From contig NZ_JPLA01000012.1 of assembly GCF_001010355.1 (NCBI RefSeq), positions 17,748-81,747 of the forward strand: a stretch of DNA of 64,000 nt. Reading direction: 5' to 3'. The first letter of the stretch is position 1; each line of letters opens with the position of its first letter. The position numbers and the translations under genes were made by a program. Shown piece after piece: positions 47,601-55,902 of this stretch. The notes under the pieces were generated by a model. The model was not told the origin of the DNA and did no database searches. It saw nothing but the letters and a program-made list of their open reading frames with translations. This stretch comes from Dyella japonica DSM 16301. GTDB taxonomy: Bacteria; Pseudomonadota; Gammaproteobacteria; Xanthomonadales; Rhodanobacteraceae.

Positions 47601-47957
47601 TCACGACTCCACGACCTCCAACTCAAACACATGGTTGTCGTAGTCGCTGAAATACAGCGCCGTATCCTCGCGCGCCATCTGGTAGTCCAGCGCCAGCTCG
47701 TCCATGCGGCGCGCGCAATCGAGCTGCTCTTGCTTGGTCACGGCAAACGCGATGTGGTCGCCGTTGCGTGAGGCCGGCCCATTGCCGCGGATCAGGGCGA
47801 ACTCCAGGCCCGCCAGCGCGACGATGACTTCGGGATGGCTGTCGGCCGGGTCTTCCTCGCGCAGGATGCGCGCATCCTCGAACACGCCGGTCAACAGGTG
47901 GGCCGTGCGCGTGGGGTGGGCAACGATCAGGGCGACGTGGCTCAGGGCTTTGGGCAT
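47601..47957 (-). CDS. VOC-superfamily protein resembling FosX/FosE fosfomycin hydrolases
   Basis: A 118-residue glyoxalase-fold protein. 'ALSHVALIVAHP' near 4-15 and 'GDHIAFAVTKQEQLD' near 66-80 would supply metal His residues, and 'TALYFSDYDNHVFELEVVES' at the C-terminus ends with the metal Glu. The 'YFxDYDNHxFEL' ending is typical of the FosX/FosI branch. GGAGG precedes ATG 47957. Fosfomycin opening is possible but unproven; similar proteins exist with unknown substrates. It is a single leftward gene facing the ilvA end. Confidence 0.75.
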   Translation of the reverse strand: MPKALSHVALIVAHPTRTAHLLTGVFEDARILREEDPADSHPEVIVALAGLEFALIRGNGPASRNGDHIAFAVTKQEQLDCARRMDELALDYQMAREDTALYFSDYDNHVFELEVVES

Positions 47958-48083
47958 GGACTGGCCTCCGGTCGGGAAAGGGAAAGTGTAGGCCGCTTTG
48001 TGACCGTGTTGCGACAACACGCGCCCCGCAAACCGGCGCTGCGTCACGCCACCCATGACGGTGGGCCACGCTACACTTGATGG

Positions 48084-49109
48084 ATGGCTCCTACATCCCG
48101 CAAGCGCCAGCGGCGCAACCTGCCGACCACGAGTACACCGCGTCCGCGTCCTGCCGTGGGCCCCAAGCCGGCGCGCTCCGCGCAGCCGTCGGATAGTTCT
48201 TCCCGCGCCACGCGCGTACTCGACTGGCTGCTGCAGCGCTTGCCGGCGCCCTATCGCAGCAAGGCGCGCGACTATCTGGTGCTGACCCGCATGGATCGCC
48301 CGATCGGCGCGCTGCTGTTGCTGTGGCCGACCTGGTGGGCGCTGTGGCTGGCCGCCTCAGATTTCCCACCGCTGAAGCTGCTGGTGATCTTCACGCTGGG
48401 CGTGTTCTCGATGCGCGCGGCCGGTTGCGCCATCAACGATTTCGCCGACCGCAAGCTCGATCCCCAGGTGGAACGCACCGCGGGGCGGCCCATCGCCGCG
48501 GGGCGCGTGACGCCGCGCGAGGCCTTGATCATCTTCGCCAGCCTGCTGGTGTTCTCCTTCGTGCTGGTGCTGTTCACCAACAAGCTCACCATCTGGCTGT
48601 CCTTCGCGGGCGCCGGTTTGGCGGCGATCTACCCGTTCACCAAGCGCTACACGCACCTGCCGCAGGTGGTGCTGGGCGCGGCATTCGGCTGGGCCATCCC
48701 GATGGCGTTCGCGGCCGTGATGAATACCGTGCCGCCGGTGGGCTGGCTGCTGTTCATCGCCAACATCCTGTGGTCGGTGGTGTACGACACCCAGTACGCC
48801 ATGGTCGATCGCGACGAGGACATCAAGGCCGGCGCCAAATCCACCGCGATCCTGTTTGGCGACGCGGATCTGCCGATTCTCGGCATCCTGATGGCCACCT
48901 TCCTGCTGGCCATGCTGCTGGTCGGCCAGCGCGCAACGCTGGGCTGGCCCTACTGGCTGAGCCTGCTGGTGGCGGCTGGCCTGTTCGGCTGGCAGCTGTG
49001 GCGCATCCGCAGCCACGACCGCGCCGCCTGCCTGTGGGCCTTCCGCAACAACAACTGGCTGGGCATGGCGGTGTGGATCGGCATCGTGCTGGCGCTGGCG
49101 TTCCGCTAA
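48084..49109 (+). CDS. ubiA: 4-hydroxybenzoate polyprenyltransferase
   Basis: A 341-residue integral membrane prenyltransferase of ubiquinone synthesis. The two Asp-rich motifs are 'NDFADRKLD' near 117-125 and 'VDRDEDIKAGAKSTA' near 240-254. 'RPIGALLLLWPTWWALWLA' near 72-90 starts the membrane core. Compared with typical UbiA of about 290 residues it has some 50 extra N-terminal residues that are basic and Ser/Pro-rich; the true start may lie further in, but no better in-frame start is obvious. REP-like repeats flank its end. Confidence 0.93.
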   Translation: MAPTSRKRQRRNLPTTSTPRPRPAVGPKPARSAQPSDSSSRATRVLDWLLQRLPAPYRSKARDYLVLTRMDRPIGALLLLWPTWWALWLAASDFPPLKLLVIFTLGVFSMRAAGCAINDFADRKLDPQVERTAGRPIAAGRVTPREALIIFASLLVFSFVLVLFTNKLTIWLSFAGAGLAAIYPFTKRYTHLPQVVLGAAFGWAIPMAFAAVMNTVPPVGWLLFIANILWSVVYDTQYAMVDRDEDIKAGAKSTAILFGDADLPILGILMATFLLAMLLVGQRATLGWPYWLSLLVAAGLFGWQLWRIRSHDRAACLWAFRNNNWLGMAVWIGIVLALAFR

Positions 49110-49131
49110 GCCGCGTCACCCCTCTTCCCCT

Positions 49132-49210
49132 GTGGGAGCGCACCCTGTGCGCGACGCGGCATCGCCGATCGCCGCGCCGCCGGGTTGTCGCGCACAGGGT
49201 GCGCTCCCAC
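49132..49210. repeat. REP-like inverted repeat pair
   Basis: One pair of GAGCGCACCCTGTGCGC and its complement about 30 bases apart, 22 bases after the ubiA stop. It is probably part of the ubiA terminator region. Confidence 0.8.
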
Positions 49211-49314
49211 AGGGACTGTCCACGCCCCGTGCAACTCCGCTGCCCTACCCTGTCGATTCCACGCGGGGTCGTTCGTCGTGTGCATAAGAGCCACACCACC
49301 ACAGGAGCAAGCAC

Positions 49315-49743
49315 ATGCGATTCGTAGCCATGGTCAGGGCCACCCGGGCCTCCGAGGCCGGCGAGATGCCGAGCGAGAAACTGCTGACCGAGATGACCCG
49401 CTTCAACGAGGAGCTGGTCAAGGCCGGCGTGATGCTGGCCGGCGAAGGCCTGCATCCCAGCCGCAGCGGTGCGCGCGTGCGCTATGAGGGCGACCGGCGT
49501 ACCGTCATCGACGGCCCGTTTACGGAAACCAAGGAATTGATCGCCGGTTTCTGGGTGCTGCAGCTGAGCTCGCTGGAAGAAGCCATCGAGTGGATGAAGC
49601 GCGCACCCAACCCGTTCGAGGACGGCGCCTCGGAGATCGAGATCCGCCGCGTGTTCGAAGCGGAGGATTTCGGCGATGCCTTCACGCCCGAAGCGCGCGA
49701 GCTGGAAGCCCAGCAGCGCGCCCGCCTGGGCGATCCACGCTGA
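49315..49743 (+). CDS. YCII-related (DGPF-domain) protein
   Basis: A 142-residue protein of the YCII/DGPF family: 'MRFVAMVRATRASEAGEMPS' at the N-terminus and 'VIDGPFTETKELIAGFWVLQ' near 63-82 contain the family core. DGPF proteins are typically encoded next to ECF42 sigma factors, as here (two genes downstream). Function is not known in detail. The VOC gene follows by 20 bases with its own AGGAG, so the three genes are probably one unit. Confidence 0.88.
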   Translation: MRFVAMVRATRASEAGEMPSEKLLTEMTRFNEELVKAGVMLAGEGLHPSRSGARVRYEGDRRTVIDGPFTETKELIAGFWVLQLSSLEEAIEWMKRAPNPFEDGASEIEIRRVFEAEDFGDAFTPEARELEAQQRARLGDPR

Positions 49744-49763
49744 ACCCACCAGGAGATGGCGCC

Positions 49764-50186
49764 ATGCTGATCCAGCCTTATCTGTTCTTCGACGGCCGCT
49801 GCGAGGAAGCCCTCGCCTTCTACGGCAAGGCCGTGGGCGCACAGGTGCAAACGCTGGTCCGCTTCAAGGACAGCCCCGAACAGCCGGGCGACCAGGCCGC
49901 CGGTCCGCGCCCGCCGCATGGCGAGAAGATCATGCATGCCTCGATGCGGATCGGCGAATCGCTGGTCAATGCGTCCGATGGCGAATGCGGCGGCACGCCG
50001 GATTTCCGTGGCTTTTCGCTGGTGATCAACGCCAAGGACGACAGCGAAGCCAAGCGCTCGTTCGACGCCTTGCTGGAGGACGGCGGCGAGGTGGCCCTGC
50101 CGCTGTCCAAGACCTTCTTCGCCTCCAGCTTCGGCATGCTGCGCGATCGCTTCGGCGTGCACTGGATGGTGATGTCGCCGCCCTGA
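49764..50186 (+). CDS. VOC-superfamily protein, PhnB-like
   Basis: A 140-residue glyoxalase/bleomycin-resistance fold protein of the PhnB (3-demethylubiquinone methyltransferase-like) group. 'QPYLFFDGRCEEALAFYGKA' near 4-23 and 'KTFFASSFGMLRDRFGVHWM' near 115-134 are typical. AGGAG precedes ATG 49764. It lies between the DGPF gene and the sigma factor gene, a common partner set. The substrate is unknown. Confidence 0.85.
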   Translation: MLIQPYLFFDGRCEEALAFYGKAVGAQVQTLVRFKDSPEQPGDQAAGPRPPHGEKIMHASMRIGESLVNASDGECGGTPDFRGFSLVINAKDDSEAKRSFDALLEDGGEVALPLSKTFFASSFGMLRDRFGVHWMVMSPP

Positions 50187-50248
50187 TCCCGGCGGCATGG
50201 TGCGCGCGAACTTGCGCCGCCACCGGCGTGGTGTTGTGATCGGCGGCC

Positions 50249-51514
50249 ATGACGGCCACTGATATCCATCGCACCATCGAAGCGGTCTGGCGCATGGAAT
50301 CGCCACGCCTGATCGCCGGCCTCGCCCGCATCGTCCGCGATGTGGGCGTGGCCGAGGAACTGGCGCAGGACGCGCTGGTCACGGCGCTGGAGCAGTGGCC
50401 GCAGACGGGAGTGCCGCGCAATCCGGGCGCCTGGCTGATGACCACCGCCAAGCATCGCGCGATCGACCAGATGCGACGCCATGCGCTGCATCGTCGCAAG
50501 GAAGGGGAACTGACGCGCGAGATCGAAGACCAGCTCGAACAATCCGTGGGAGACCCGGATGCCATGCTCGACAACCCGGTCGGTGATGATCTGCTCAGCC
50601 TGATATTCACAGCCTGCCATCCGGTGCTGTCCACCGAGGCGCGCGTGGCGTTGACGCTGCGCCTGCTCGGCGGCCTGACCACCAGCGAGATCGCGCGTGC
50701 CTTCCTGGTGCCCGAGCCCACGGTGGCGCAGCGCATCGTGCGCGCCAAGCGCACGCTCAGCGAGGCGCAGGTGCCGTTCGAAGTACCGCGCGGCGACGAA
50801 CTCGCGATGCGCCTGGCCTCCGTGCTGGAAGTGGTCTATCTGATTTTCAACGAAGGCTACGCGGCCACCTCGGGCAGCGACTGGATGCGTCCGGCGCTAT
50901 GCGAGGAAGCCATGCGCCTGGGCCGCGTACTGGCCGGGTTGGCGCCCAGCGAAGCCGAGGTGCACGGACTGGTCGCGCTGATGGAAATCCAGGCGTCGCG
51001 CACCGCCGCACGGCAGGGTCCGCACGGCGAGCCCATCCTGCTCGGCGAGCAGAACCGCGGGCGCTGGGATCAACTGCTGATCCAGCGTGGCCTGGCTGCG
51101 CTGCAACGCGCCGAAGCCCTGGGCGGCAGCGAACGTCCCTACACCTTGCAGGCGGCGATCGCTGCCTGTCATGCGCGGGCACGCACCGTCGAAGCGACCG
51201 ACTGGCCACGCATTGCCGCGCTCTACGACACACTCGCACGCCGCCTGCCCTCGCCGGTGGTGGCGCTCAATCGTGCGGTGGCGCACGCGCAGGCATTTGG
51301 TCCTGAGGTAGGTCTGGGCCTGGTGGACGCACTGCGCGACGAGCCTTTGCTGCGCCACTATCACCTGCTGCCCAGCGTGCGCGGCGACCTGCTCGGCAAG
51401 CTGGGGCGACACAGCGAAGCGCGCGAGGAATTCGAGCGCGCCGCCTCGCTCACGCGCAACCTGCGCGAGCGGGAGTTGCTGTTGCAGCGTGCGGCGGCGA
51501 GCAGCGCGGCTTGA
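50249..51514 (+). CDS. RNA polymerase sigma factor, ECF42-like with C-terminal extension
   Basis: A 421-residue ECF-type sigma factor. Region 2 is near 20-85 ('VAEELAQDALVTALEQWP' near 33) and region 4 near 125-175 ('GGLTTSEIARAFLVPEPTVAQRIVRAKRTL' area). A long helical C-terminal domain (about 190-421, DUF6596/TPR-like) follows. Group ECF42 has this layout, has no classic anti-sigma factor and neighbours DGPF genes, matching the gene two positions upstream. The C-terminal domain is thought to control activity. No anti-sigma gene is present here. Confidence 0.88.
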   Translation: MTATDIHRTIEAVWRMESPRLIAGLARIVRDVGVAEELAQDALVTALEQWPQTGVPRNPGAWLMTTAKHRAIDQMRRHALHRRKEGELTREIEDQLEQSVGDPDAMLDNPVGDDLLSLIFTACHPVLSTEARVALTLRLLGGLTTSEIARAFLVPEPTVAQRIVRAKRTLSEAQVPFEVPRGDELAMRLASVLEVVYLIFNEGYAATSGSDWMRPALCEEAMRLGRVLAGLAPSEAEVHGLVALMEIQASRTAARQGPHGEPILLGEQNRGRWDQLLIQRGLAALQRAEALGGSERPYTLQAAIAACHARARTVEATDWPRIAALYDTLARRLPSPVVALNRAVAHAQAFGPEVGLGLVDALRDEPLLRHYHLLPSVRGDLLGKLGRHSEAREEFERAASLTRNLRERELLLQRAAASSAA

Positions 51515-51520
51515 AGGCGA

Positions 51521-51937
51521 TCAGGTCTTGCACAGCCGGTCAGCCCGATAAGCATCCAGGTTGGGCACGGCGCCATACATCCAGTCGACGAAGGCGTTGC
51601 GCTCGTACCACATCACTTCCATGTCCCACAGGCAGAACGAATAGCGCGACATATCCTCGACCCAGCCGGTGGCATCTTCCACCGCCACCGCGATGAACAT
51701 CTCGTTGTCGTTGCCCCACCAGCCCAGCACCAGATAGCGCGCCTGCGCCGCTTCGTGGCAGATCGCGAAGGACGGTGTGCTCGACCAGGCGATGGCTCGC
51801 GCGCTTTTCATCGCCGCCATGCGCGGCAGATAGCGCGAGATATCGACCGCTGCGTCGCTGGCGGCAATCGTGTAGACCTTGATGCCATCGGCGTCGGTAT
51901 CGGCGGGCAGGTTCACAATGGGGCGGGGGCGATACAT
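51521..51937 (-). CDS. hypothetical protein, Trp-rich C-terminus
   Basis: A 138-residue soluble protein that I cannot place in a family. The second half is rich in aromatic residues ('LWDMEVMWYERNAFVDWMYG' near 109-128). There is no signal peptide or membrane segment. GAGGAAG precedes ATG 51937 by about eight bases. It ends 6 bases from the sigma-factor stop, convergently. Confidence 0.65.
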   Translation of the reverse strand: MYRPRPIVNLPADTDADGIKVYTIAASDAAVDISRYLPRMAAMKSARAIAWSSTPSFAICHEAAQARYLVLGWWGNDNEMFIAVAVEDATGWVEDMSRYSFCLWDMEVMWYERNAFVDWMYGAVPNLDAYRADRLCKT

Positions 51938-52127
51938 GGCCTTGGCTTCCTCTGGGCGTGATCGAAGAGCGCGGCGCGCCAGCCCATCATCGCACTCCAT
52001 TGCGCCCCGGCGTATCTGCCGATTAAATGGCGCGTCGAGTTCCCACGGGAACCCGTGGCCGCCCATCGGCCGTCCTCGCATCGAAGCGCAGTTCCCCCTC
52101 TGTCCGTTCATCGTGAAGGAGCAAGGC

Positions 52128-52979
52128 ATGGAACGTTCGTATCGGGCATCAACCACCGCGCTGGCCGGTGGCGACGCGTGGATCCACGGCGCTGCCGAAC
52201 CCCTGGCACAGGCACGCCTGTCCCAGCAGTGGCTGGCGCTCTGCATGATGTCGCTGGGTGCGCTGGGTTTCATCTACGGCGACGTCGCGCTGGTATGGCA
52301 GCACCTGCCGATCGAGCACATGCCGGGCGCGCGACCCATCGCCTATCTGTTCGCGCTGATCGAACTGGTGGCCGGCATCGGCCTGCTGCTGCGCCAGTGG
52401 GCCAAGCCCGCCTCGGCGTTGCTGGTGGCCTTCATGCTGGTGTGGACGGTATTGCTCAAACTTCCCGCCGTGATCGTGGTGCCGTCGATGGAAGCCACCT
52501 GGCTGGGCTTTGGCGAGATCGCCGTGATCTTCGCGGGTGCCTGGGTGTTGTTCGCCTGCCACATGGGCGAATACCGTGGCTGGTTGCGCCCCCTGACCGG
52601 ACGACGCGGCGTGCGCGCGGCGCGCGTGGTGTTTGCGCTATCGCTGCCGATGATCGGGCTGTCTCATTTTGTTTACAGCGAGCAGACCGTGGCGCTGGTG
52701 CCGAGCTGGCTGCCGTATCCACTCGGCTGGGCGTACTTCACCGGCGCCTGCAGCATCGCCGCGTGCCTGGCGGTGCTGTTCGGCGTGCTGCCGCAGCTGG
52801 CGGCGCGGCTCGAAGCGGTGATGCTGTGGATCATCACCTTGCTGGTCTGGGTGCCCACCGTGTTCTCGGCGCCGCACGACCGCACGGGTTGGACGGCGCT
52901 GGCGATTTCCGCCGCCATCGCCTGTGGCGCCTGGGTCGTGGCCGACTCGTATCGAGCGGTCCCCTATCGTTCCGCCTGA
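52128..52979 (+). CDS. DoxX-like integral membrane protein
   Basis: A 283-residue membrane protein with about seven hydrophobic segments (near 33-50, 65-85, 92-110, 118-138, 160-180, 195-215, 220-240, 250-268). 'LVAGIGLLLRQWAKPASALL' near 85-104 resembles the DoxX/SURF4 core. AAGGAG lies six bases before ATG 52128. It overlaps the convergent AhpD-like gene by 16 bases at the 3' end. DoxX proteins are linked to redox stress and membrane detoxification; the role here is not known. Confidence 0.72.
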   Translation: MERSYRASTTALAGGDAWIHGAAEPLAQARLSQQWLALCMMSLGALGFIYGDVALVWQHLPIEHMPGARPIAYLFALIELVAGIGLLLRQWAKPASALLVAFMLVWTVLLKLPAVIVVPSMEATWLGFGEIAVIFAGAWVLFACHMGEYRGWLRPLTGRRGVRAARVVFALSLPMIGLSHFVYSEQTVALVPSWLPYPLGWAYFTGACSIAACLAVLFGVLPQLAARLEAVMLWIITLLVWVPTVFSAPHDRTGWTALAISAAIACGAWVVADSYRAVPYRSA

Positions 52980-53308
52980 TAACTGTGCACTGCATCGAGC
53001 ACGCGCGCTGAATACACCAGCGCCGCGCCGGCATTCATGGCCACCGCCACGCCCAGGGCCTCGGCAATTTCGTCCTGGCTGGCGCCCTGCTTCAGCGCCT
53101 CGGCGGTGTGCACGGTGATGCAGCCGTCGCAGCGCGTAGTGACGGCGACCGCCAGCGAGATCAGTTCGCGCGTCTTGGCGTCCAGATGGCCGGTCTTGCT
53201 GCCGGCGGCGGACAGGGTCTGGTAGCCGGCCACGGTGTCGGGGCTCAGTTTGGCGATCTCGCCAATGCGGCCGAGCAGCTGTTTGCGGTATTCAGGCCAA
53301 TTCAGCAT
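52964..53308 (-). CDS. AhpD-like carboxymuconolactone decarboxylase family protein
   Basis: A 114-residue alkylhydroperoxidase-type protein. The redox motif 'TRCDGCITVHTAEALKQGAS' near 67-86 has the CxxC pair and the following His of AhpD-like enzymes. AGGAG precedes ATG 53308. It probably reduces peroxides or acts as a thiol oxidoreductase. Its 3' end overlaps the DoxX-like gene, so the two are convergent partners. Confidence 0.9.
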   Translation of the reverse strand: MLNWPEYRKQLLGRIGEIAKLSPDTVAGYQTLSAAGSKTGHLDAKTRELISLAVAVTTRCDGCITVHTAEALKQGASQDEIAEALGVAVAMNAGAALVYSARVLDAVHSYQAER

Positions 53309-53526
53309 GGGGCTCTCCTGGGGACACAACACCCTCATGCTGCGCCCGATCGATGAGCGGGGTGAATAAGCCAGCATGGATACCTCGATGGTGTGGTGCC
53401 GGACGGCCCGCGTCTTGCAAGTCGTCTGAAAAACATCGCAAAACCCGCGTGCAGGGCTTGGTATTGCGGATCCGTTCTGTTCGAATCACAGACACAAGCG
53501 CCAACCGGTGACCGAGGAAATCGCAC

Positions 53527-54144
53527 ATGCATCAAACTGGGTTTGAAGGCGCCTTGTTCGCATCCATTGGCCTCTCTCCGCTTGCGACCCTGGTCACCAA
53601 CCCGCGTCTGCCCGACAACCCCATCGTCTGCGTCAATGCCGCGTTCTGCGAGCTCACCGGCTACCAGGAAGGCGAAATCCTGGGCCGAAACTGCCGCTTC
53701 CTGCAGGGCGCCGGCAGCGAGCCCGACCAGCGTGCCCTGCTGCGCGACGCCATCGCCAATGGGCGCCCCTCGCTGACGGTGCTCACCAATTACCGCAAGG
53801 ACGGCACCGCGTTCCGCAATGCCGTGATGGTGGCGCCGCTGATCGGCGCCGATGGCACCGTGGAGTACTTCATCGGCTCGCAGATGGACGTCTCCGGCAC
53901 GCCCGATCGCGCGCACAACCAGCGCATCGCCCATGCCTCGGCCCTGGTCGATGCGCTCACGCCCCGGCAAAAGCAGGTGCTGGAACATATGTCGCGCGGC
54001 ATGCGCAACAAGCAGATCGGCGACTTGCTGGGCATCGAGGAAAAGACCGTGAAGATGCATCGCGCCAGCCTGCTCAAGCGACTGGGGGCAACCACCAGCG
54101 CCGATGCCATCCGCATCGCGATCGAGGCGCGCAGTCCGCACTGA
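53527..54144 (+). CDS. LOV-HTH blue-light responsive transcription factor (EL222-like layout)
   Basis: A 205-residue protein with an N-terminal LOV (flavin-binding PAS) domain (about 15-125) and a C-terminal LuxR-type helix-turn-helix (about 144-200). The photo-adduct Cys is Cys56 in 'LGRNCRFLQG'. The flavin contacts Asn88 ('TNYRKDGT'), Asn98 ('FRNAVMVAPL') and Gln119 ('FIGSQMD') are all present. 'LTPRQKQVLEHMSRGMRNKQ' at 144-163 begins the HTH. The closest described design is EL222 of Erythrobacter, which dimerises and binds DNA in blue light. It is a single gene; its targets are not evident. A nag-like operator overlaps its stop codon. Confidence 0.92.
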   Translation: MHQTGFEGALFASIGLSPLATLVTNPRLPDNPIVCVNAAFCELTGYQEGEILGRNCRFLQGAGSEPDQRALLRDAIANGRPSLTVLTNYRKDGTAFRNAVMVAPLIGADGTVEYFIGSQMDVSGTPDRAHNQRIAHASALVDALTPRQKQVLEHMSRGMRNKQIGDLLGIEEKTVKMHRASLLKRLGATTSADAIRIAIEARSPH

Positions 54145-54155
54145 CAACGTTGTCG
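54142..54155. promoter_or_regulatory. palindrome matching the nag operator, at the 3' end of the LOV-HTH gene
   Basis: TGACAACGTTGTCG matches 13 of 14 bases of the perfect nag operator at 6988. It begins at the stop codon of the LOV-HTH gene and lies about 225 bases before the next gene. Whether it is a working site is uncertain. Confidence 0.4.
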
Positions 54156-54368
54156 TTCGCCGACCCTGGTCTAAAGGTCGTATTGCCCTGGAAACGATGC
54201 CAACGTTAGAAAAGCGCAGGGGGAATCCACGATCCCGCTGGTCGTGCTGCCAGTGGCTTGCCACGCGGGATGACAGCGCGCGACAACCCCTCTGATCGCT
54301 GCGTCGGTGCCGCCGTTGCGTGCACCGTCCGGACTGATCGGCCGTGCTTTGGAACGCAGCAAGCGGGG

Positions 54369-54893
54369 ATGTGCAGCGTCATGTGGCGGGAACTCGAAGG
54401 TTCCAGGGACAGCACCGCGCCGGAAGAAGGCAAGGTGGAAAGCCGCGCGCGATTTCTGGTCGATGCATCGTTTCCGTCGCGGGGCGTTGAATTATTGCGT
54501 TCGGCCGGCGCCCAGGTTTGGACGTCTGCCGACTGCGACCTGCTCGGTCAGACCGAGTCCGCCCATGTCGCTTATGCGCTGGAACGCGAACTGGTGCTGC
54601 TCACCTGCAATCCGGATTTTCTCGATCTGCAGCGATTTCCGCTGCAACGCGGCTCGGCCATCTTCGTGTTTCATTTCGGCAGCGGCTCGGTCAACGACCT
54701 GCGCCGCGCACTGCGCTGTCTCGCGCCCGTGCTCGGCAGCAGCTGTTTCAGTTCGGGTTGTACGGTGGAGGCCAGCAGCACGGGCTGGGCCCGCTACCAC
54801 TGCCCAGGCAATGGCACGCGCCAGCGCCGCAAATACCGCCTCTGGCACGGCAAGCTGCAGGAGTGGCTGGGCGAATCCTGCGAAACCGCCTAG
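54369..54893 (+). CDS. PIN-like DUF5615-type protein
   Basis: A protein of about 174 residues. The central part ('ARFLVDASFPSRGVELLRSA' near 27-46, 'LVLLTCNPDFLDLQRFPLQ' near 77-95) fits the DUF5615 PIN-like nuclease fold, with Asp residues at the expected places. The C-terminal 60 residues are basic and Cys/Arg-rich, and are unusual for that family. The start is unsure: ATG 54369 and ATG 54381 are both possible. No antitoxin gene is visible. It ends four bases into the convergent comF gene. Confidence 0.6.
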   Translation: MCSVMWRELEGSRDSTAPEEGKVESRARFLVDASFPSRGVELLRSAGAQVWTSADCDLLGQTESAHVAYALERELVLLTCNPDFLDLQRFPLQRGSAIFVFHFGSGSVNDLRRALRCLAPVLGSSCFSSGCTVEASSTGWARYHCPGNGTRQRRKYRLWHGKLQEWLGESCETA

Positions 54894-55612
54894 TGCTTCG
54901 CCGCTGGCGCGCGGGCCAGCGCCCAGACATCCACCTGTTGCACCCCTGCGCGCTTCAGCACGCGCGCACATTCGCCCAGCGTGGCGCCGGTGGTCATCAC
55001 ATCGTCGAACAGCGCCACATGCGCCGGCCAGCTCGTGCTCGGTTGTGCGGTGAAGGCGCCGCGCACATTGCGGCGACGCGCCAACGCGCCCAGCTCGGTT
55101 TGGGCCGGCGTGGCGCGCGAGCGGGTCAAGGCTTCGATCTGCAGCAAGGGACCAAGTCGGCTCGCCAGGGGTCTGGCCAGCTCGATCGCCTGGTTGTAGC
55201 CGCGTTCGCGCAGTCGGCCGACATGCAGCGGCACCGGCAGCAGCCACTCCGGCAACGCTGCGGGCGGCGATTCCCGCAGCCACAGAGAAGAGAGCACGCG
55301 GCCGGCGGCCAGGTCGGCGCCGAATTTGAAGCGCGATTCCAGCCGGTCCAGTGGCCACGCGTAGCGGAATGGCACCCACGCCGCATCCCACGGTGGCGGA
55401 TGGCGCTGGCATTGGCCGCAAAGCGCGGCCGCTTGCGGCAGGGGCAGCGCGCAGCGGGCGCAACAGGCCTGGTTACGGGGAAGCTCGGCGGCGCAGGGGC
55501 GGCACAGATCCAGGCCATCGTCGCCGGCGGCGCCGCACAGCAGGCACCGGTAGGGGAGCACAAAGCGTTGCAGCGACTGGAGCAGGGGTCGCCAGAGTGG
55601 TAGCGCGTCCAT
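54890..55612 (-). CDS. comF: ComF-family phosphoribosyltransferase-like protein
   Basis: A 240-residue protein with an N-terminal zinc-finger part ('CLLCGAAGDDGLDLCRPCA' near 23-41, 'CCARCALPLPQAAALCGQC' near 50-68) and a C-terminal phosphoribosyltransferase domain. The PRPP loop is 'VALFDDVMTTGATLGEC' near 201-217. ComF proteins take part in DNA uptake during natural transformation. It lies next to the biotin genes, as the homologue does in many gammaproteobacteria (gntX/comF near bioH). Confidence 0.92.
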   Translation of the reverse strand: MDALPLWRPLLQSLQRFVLPYRCLLCGAAGDDGLDLCRPCAAELPRNQACCARCALPLPQAAALCGQCQRHPPPWDAAWVPFRYAWPLDRLESRFKFGADLAAGRVLSSLWLRESPPAALPEWLLPVPLHVGRLRERGYNQAIELARPLASRLGPLLQIEALTRSRATPAQTELGALARRRNVRGAFTAQPSTSWPAHVALFDDVMTTGATLGECARVLKRAGVQQVDVWALARAPAAKH

Positions 55613-55624
55613 GCGCAGGGTCGA

Positions 55625-55831
55625 TCAGACTTTGGACTTGAACAAGGCCGCGTCGAGGATTGACCACAGATGGATGATCCAGCCCAGCCAGACGATCCAC
55701 AGGATGGCGGCCAGCACGAACATCACCAGTGCGATCCAGAAACGCCCCTGCACCAGCTGGCCGAGCCCGGGGATGAAGAAACTGCAGATGGCTGCGAGCA
55801 CGTTGCCCGAGCTGCCTTGTCCCGCACTCAT
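55625..55831 (-). CDS. small membrane protein, TM2-like
   Basis: A 68-residue protein with two hydrophobic segments. '[20 protein letters not shown]' near 14-33 is a motif shared by TM2-type and related small membrane proteins. I chose ATG 55831 because GGGAG is eight bases upstream; a GTG three codons earlier is less likely. It lies 12 bases upstream of the comF start on the same strand, so the two may be co-transcribed. Function unknown. Confidence 0.75.
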   Translation of the reverse strand: MSAGQGSSGNVLAAICSFFIPGLGQLVQGRFWIALVMFVLAAILWIVWLGWIIHLWSILDAALFKSKV

Positions 55832-55902
55832 GCCAGCCACTCCCGCTTGGTGAATGGCCCGATGGTAGCGGCAGCCATACGTCCGCGCATCGTCAACCGG
55901 CG

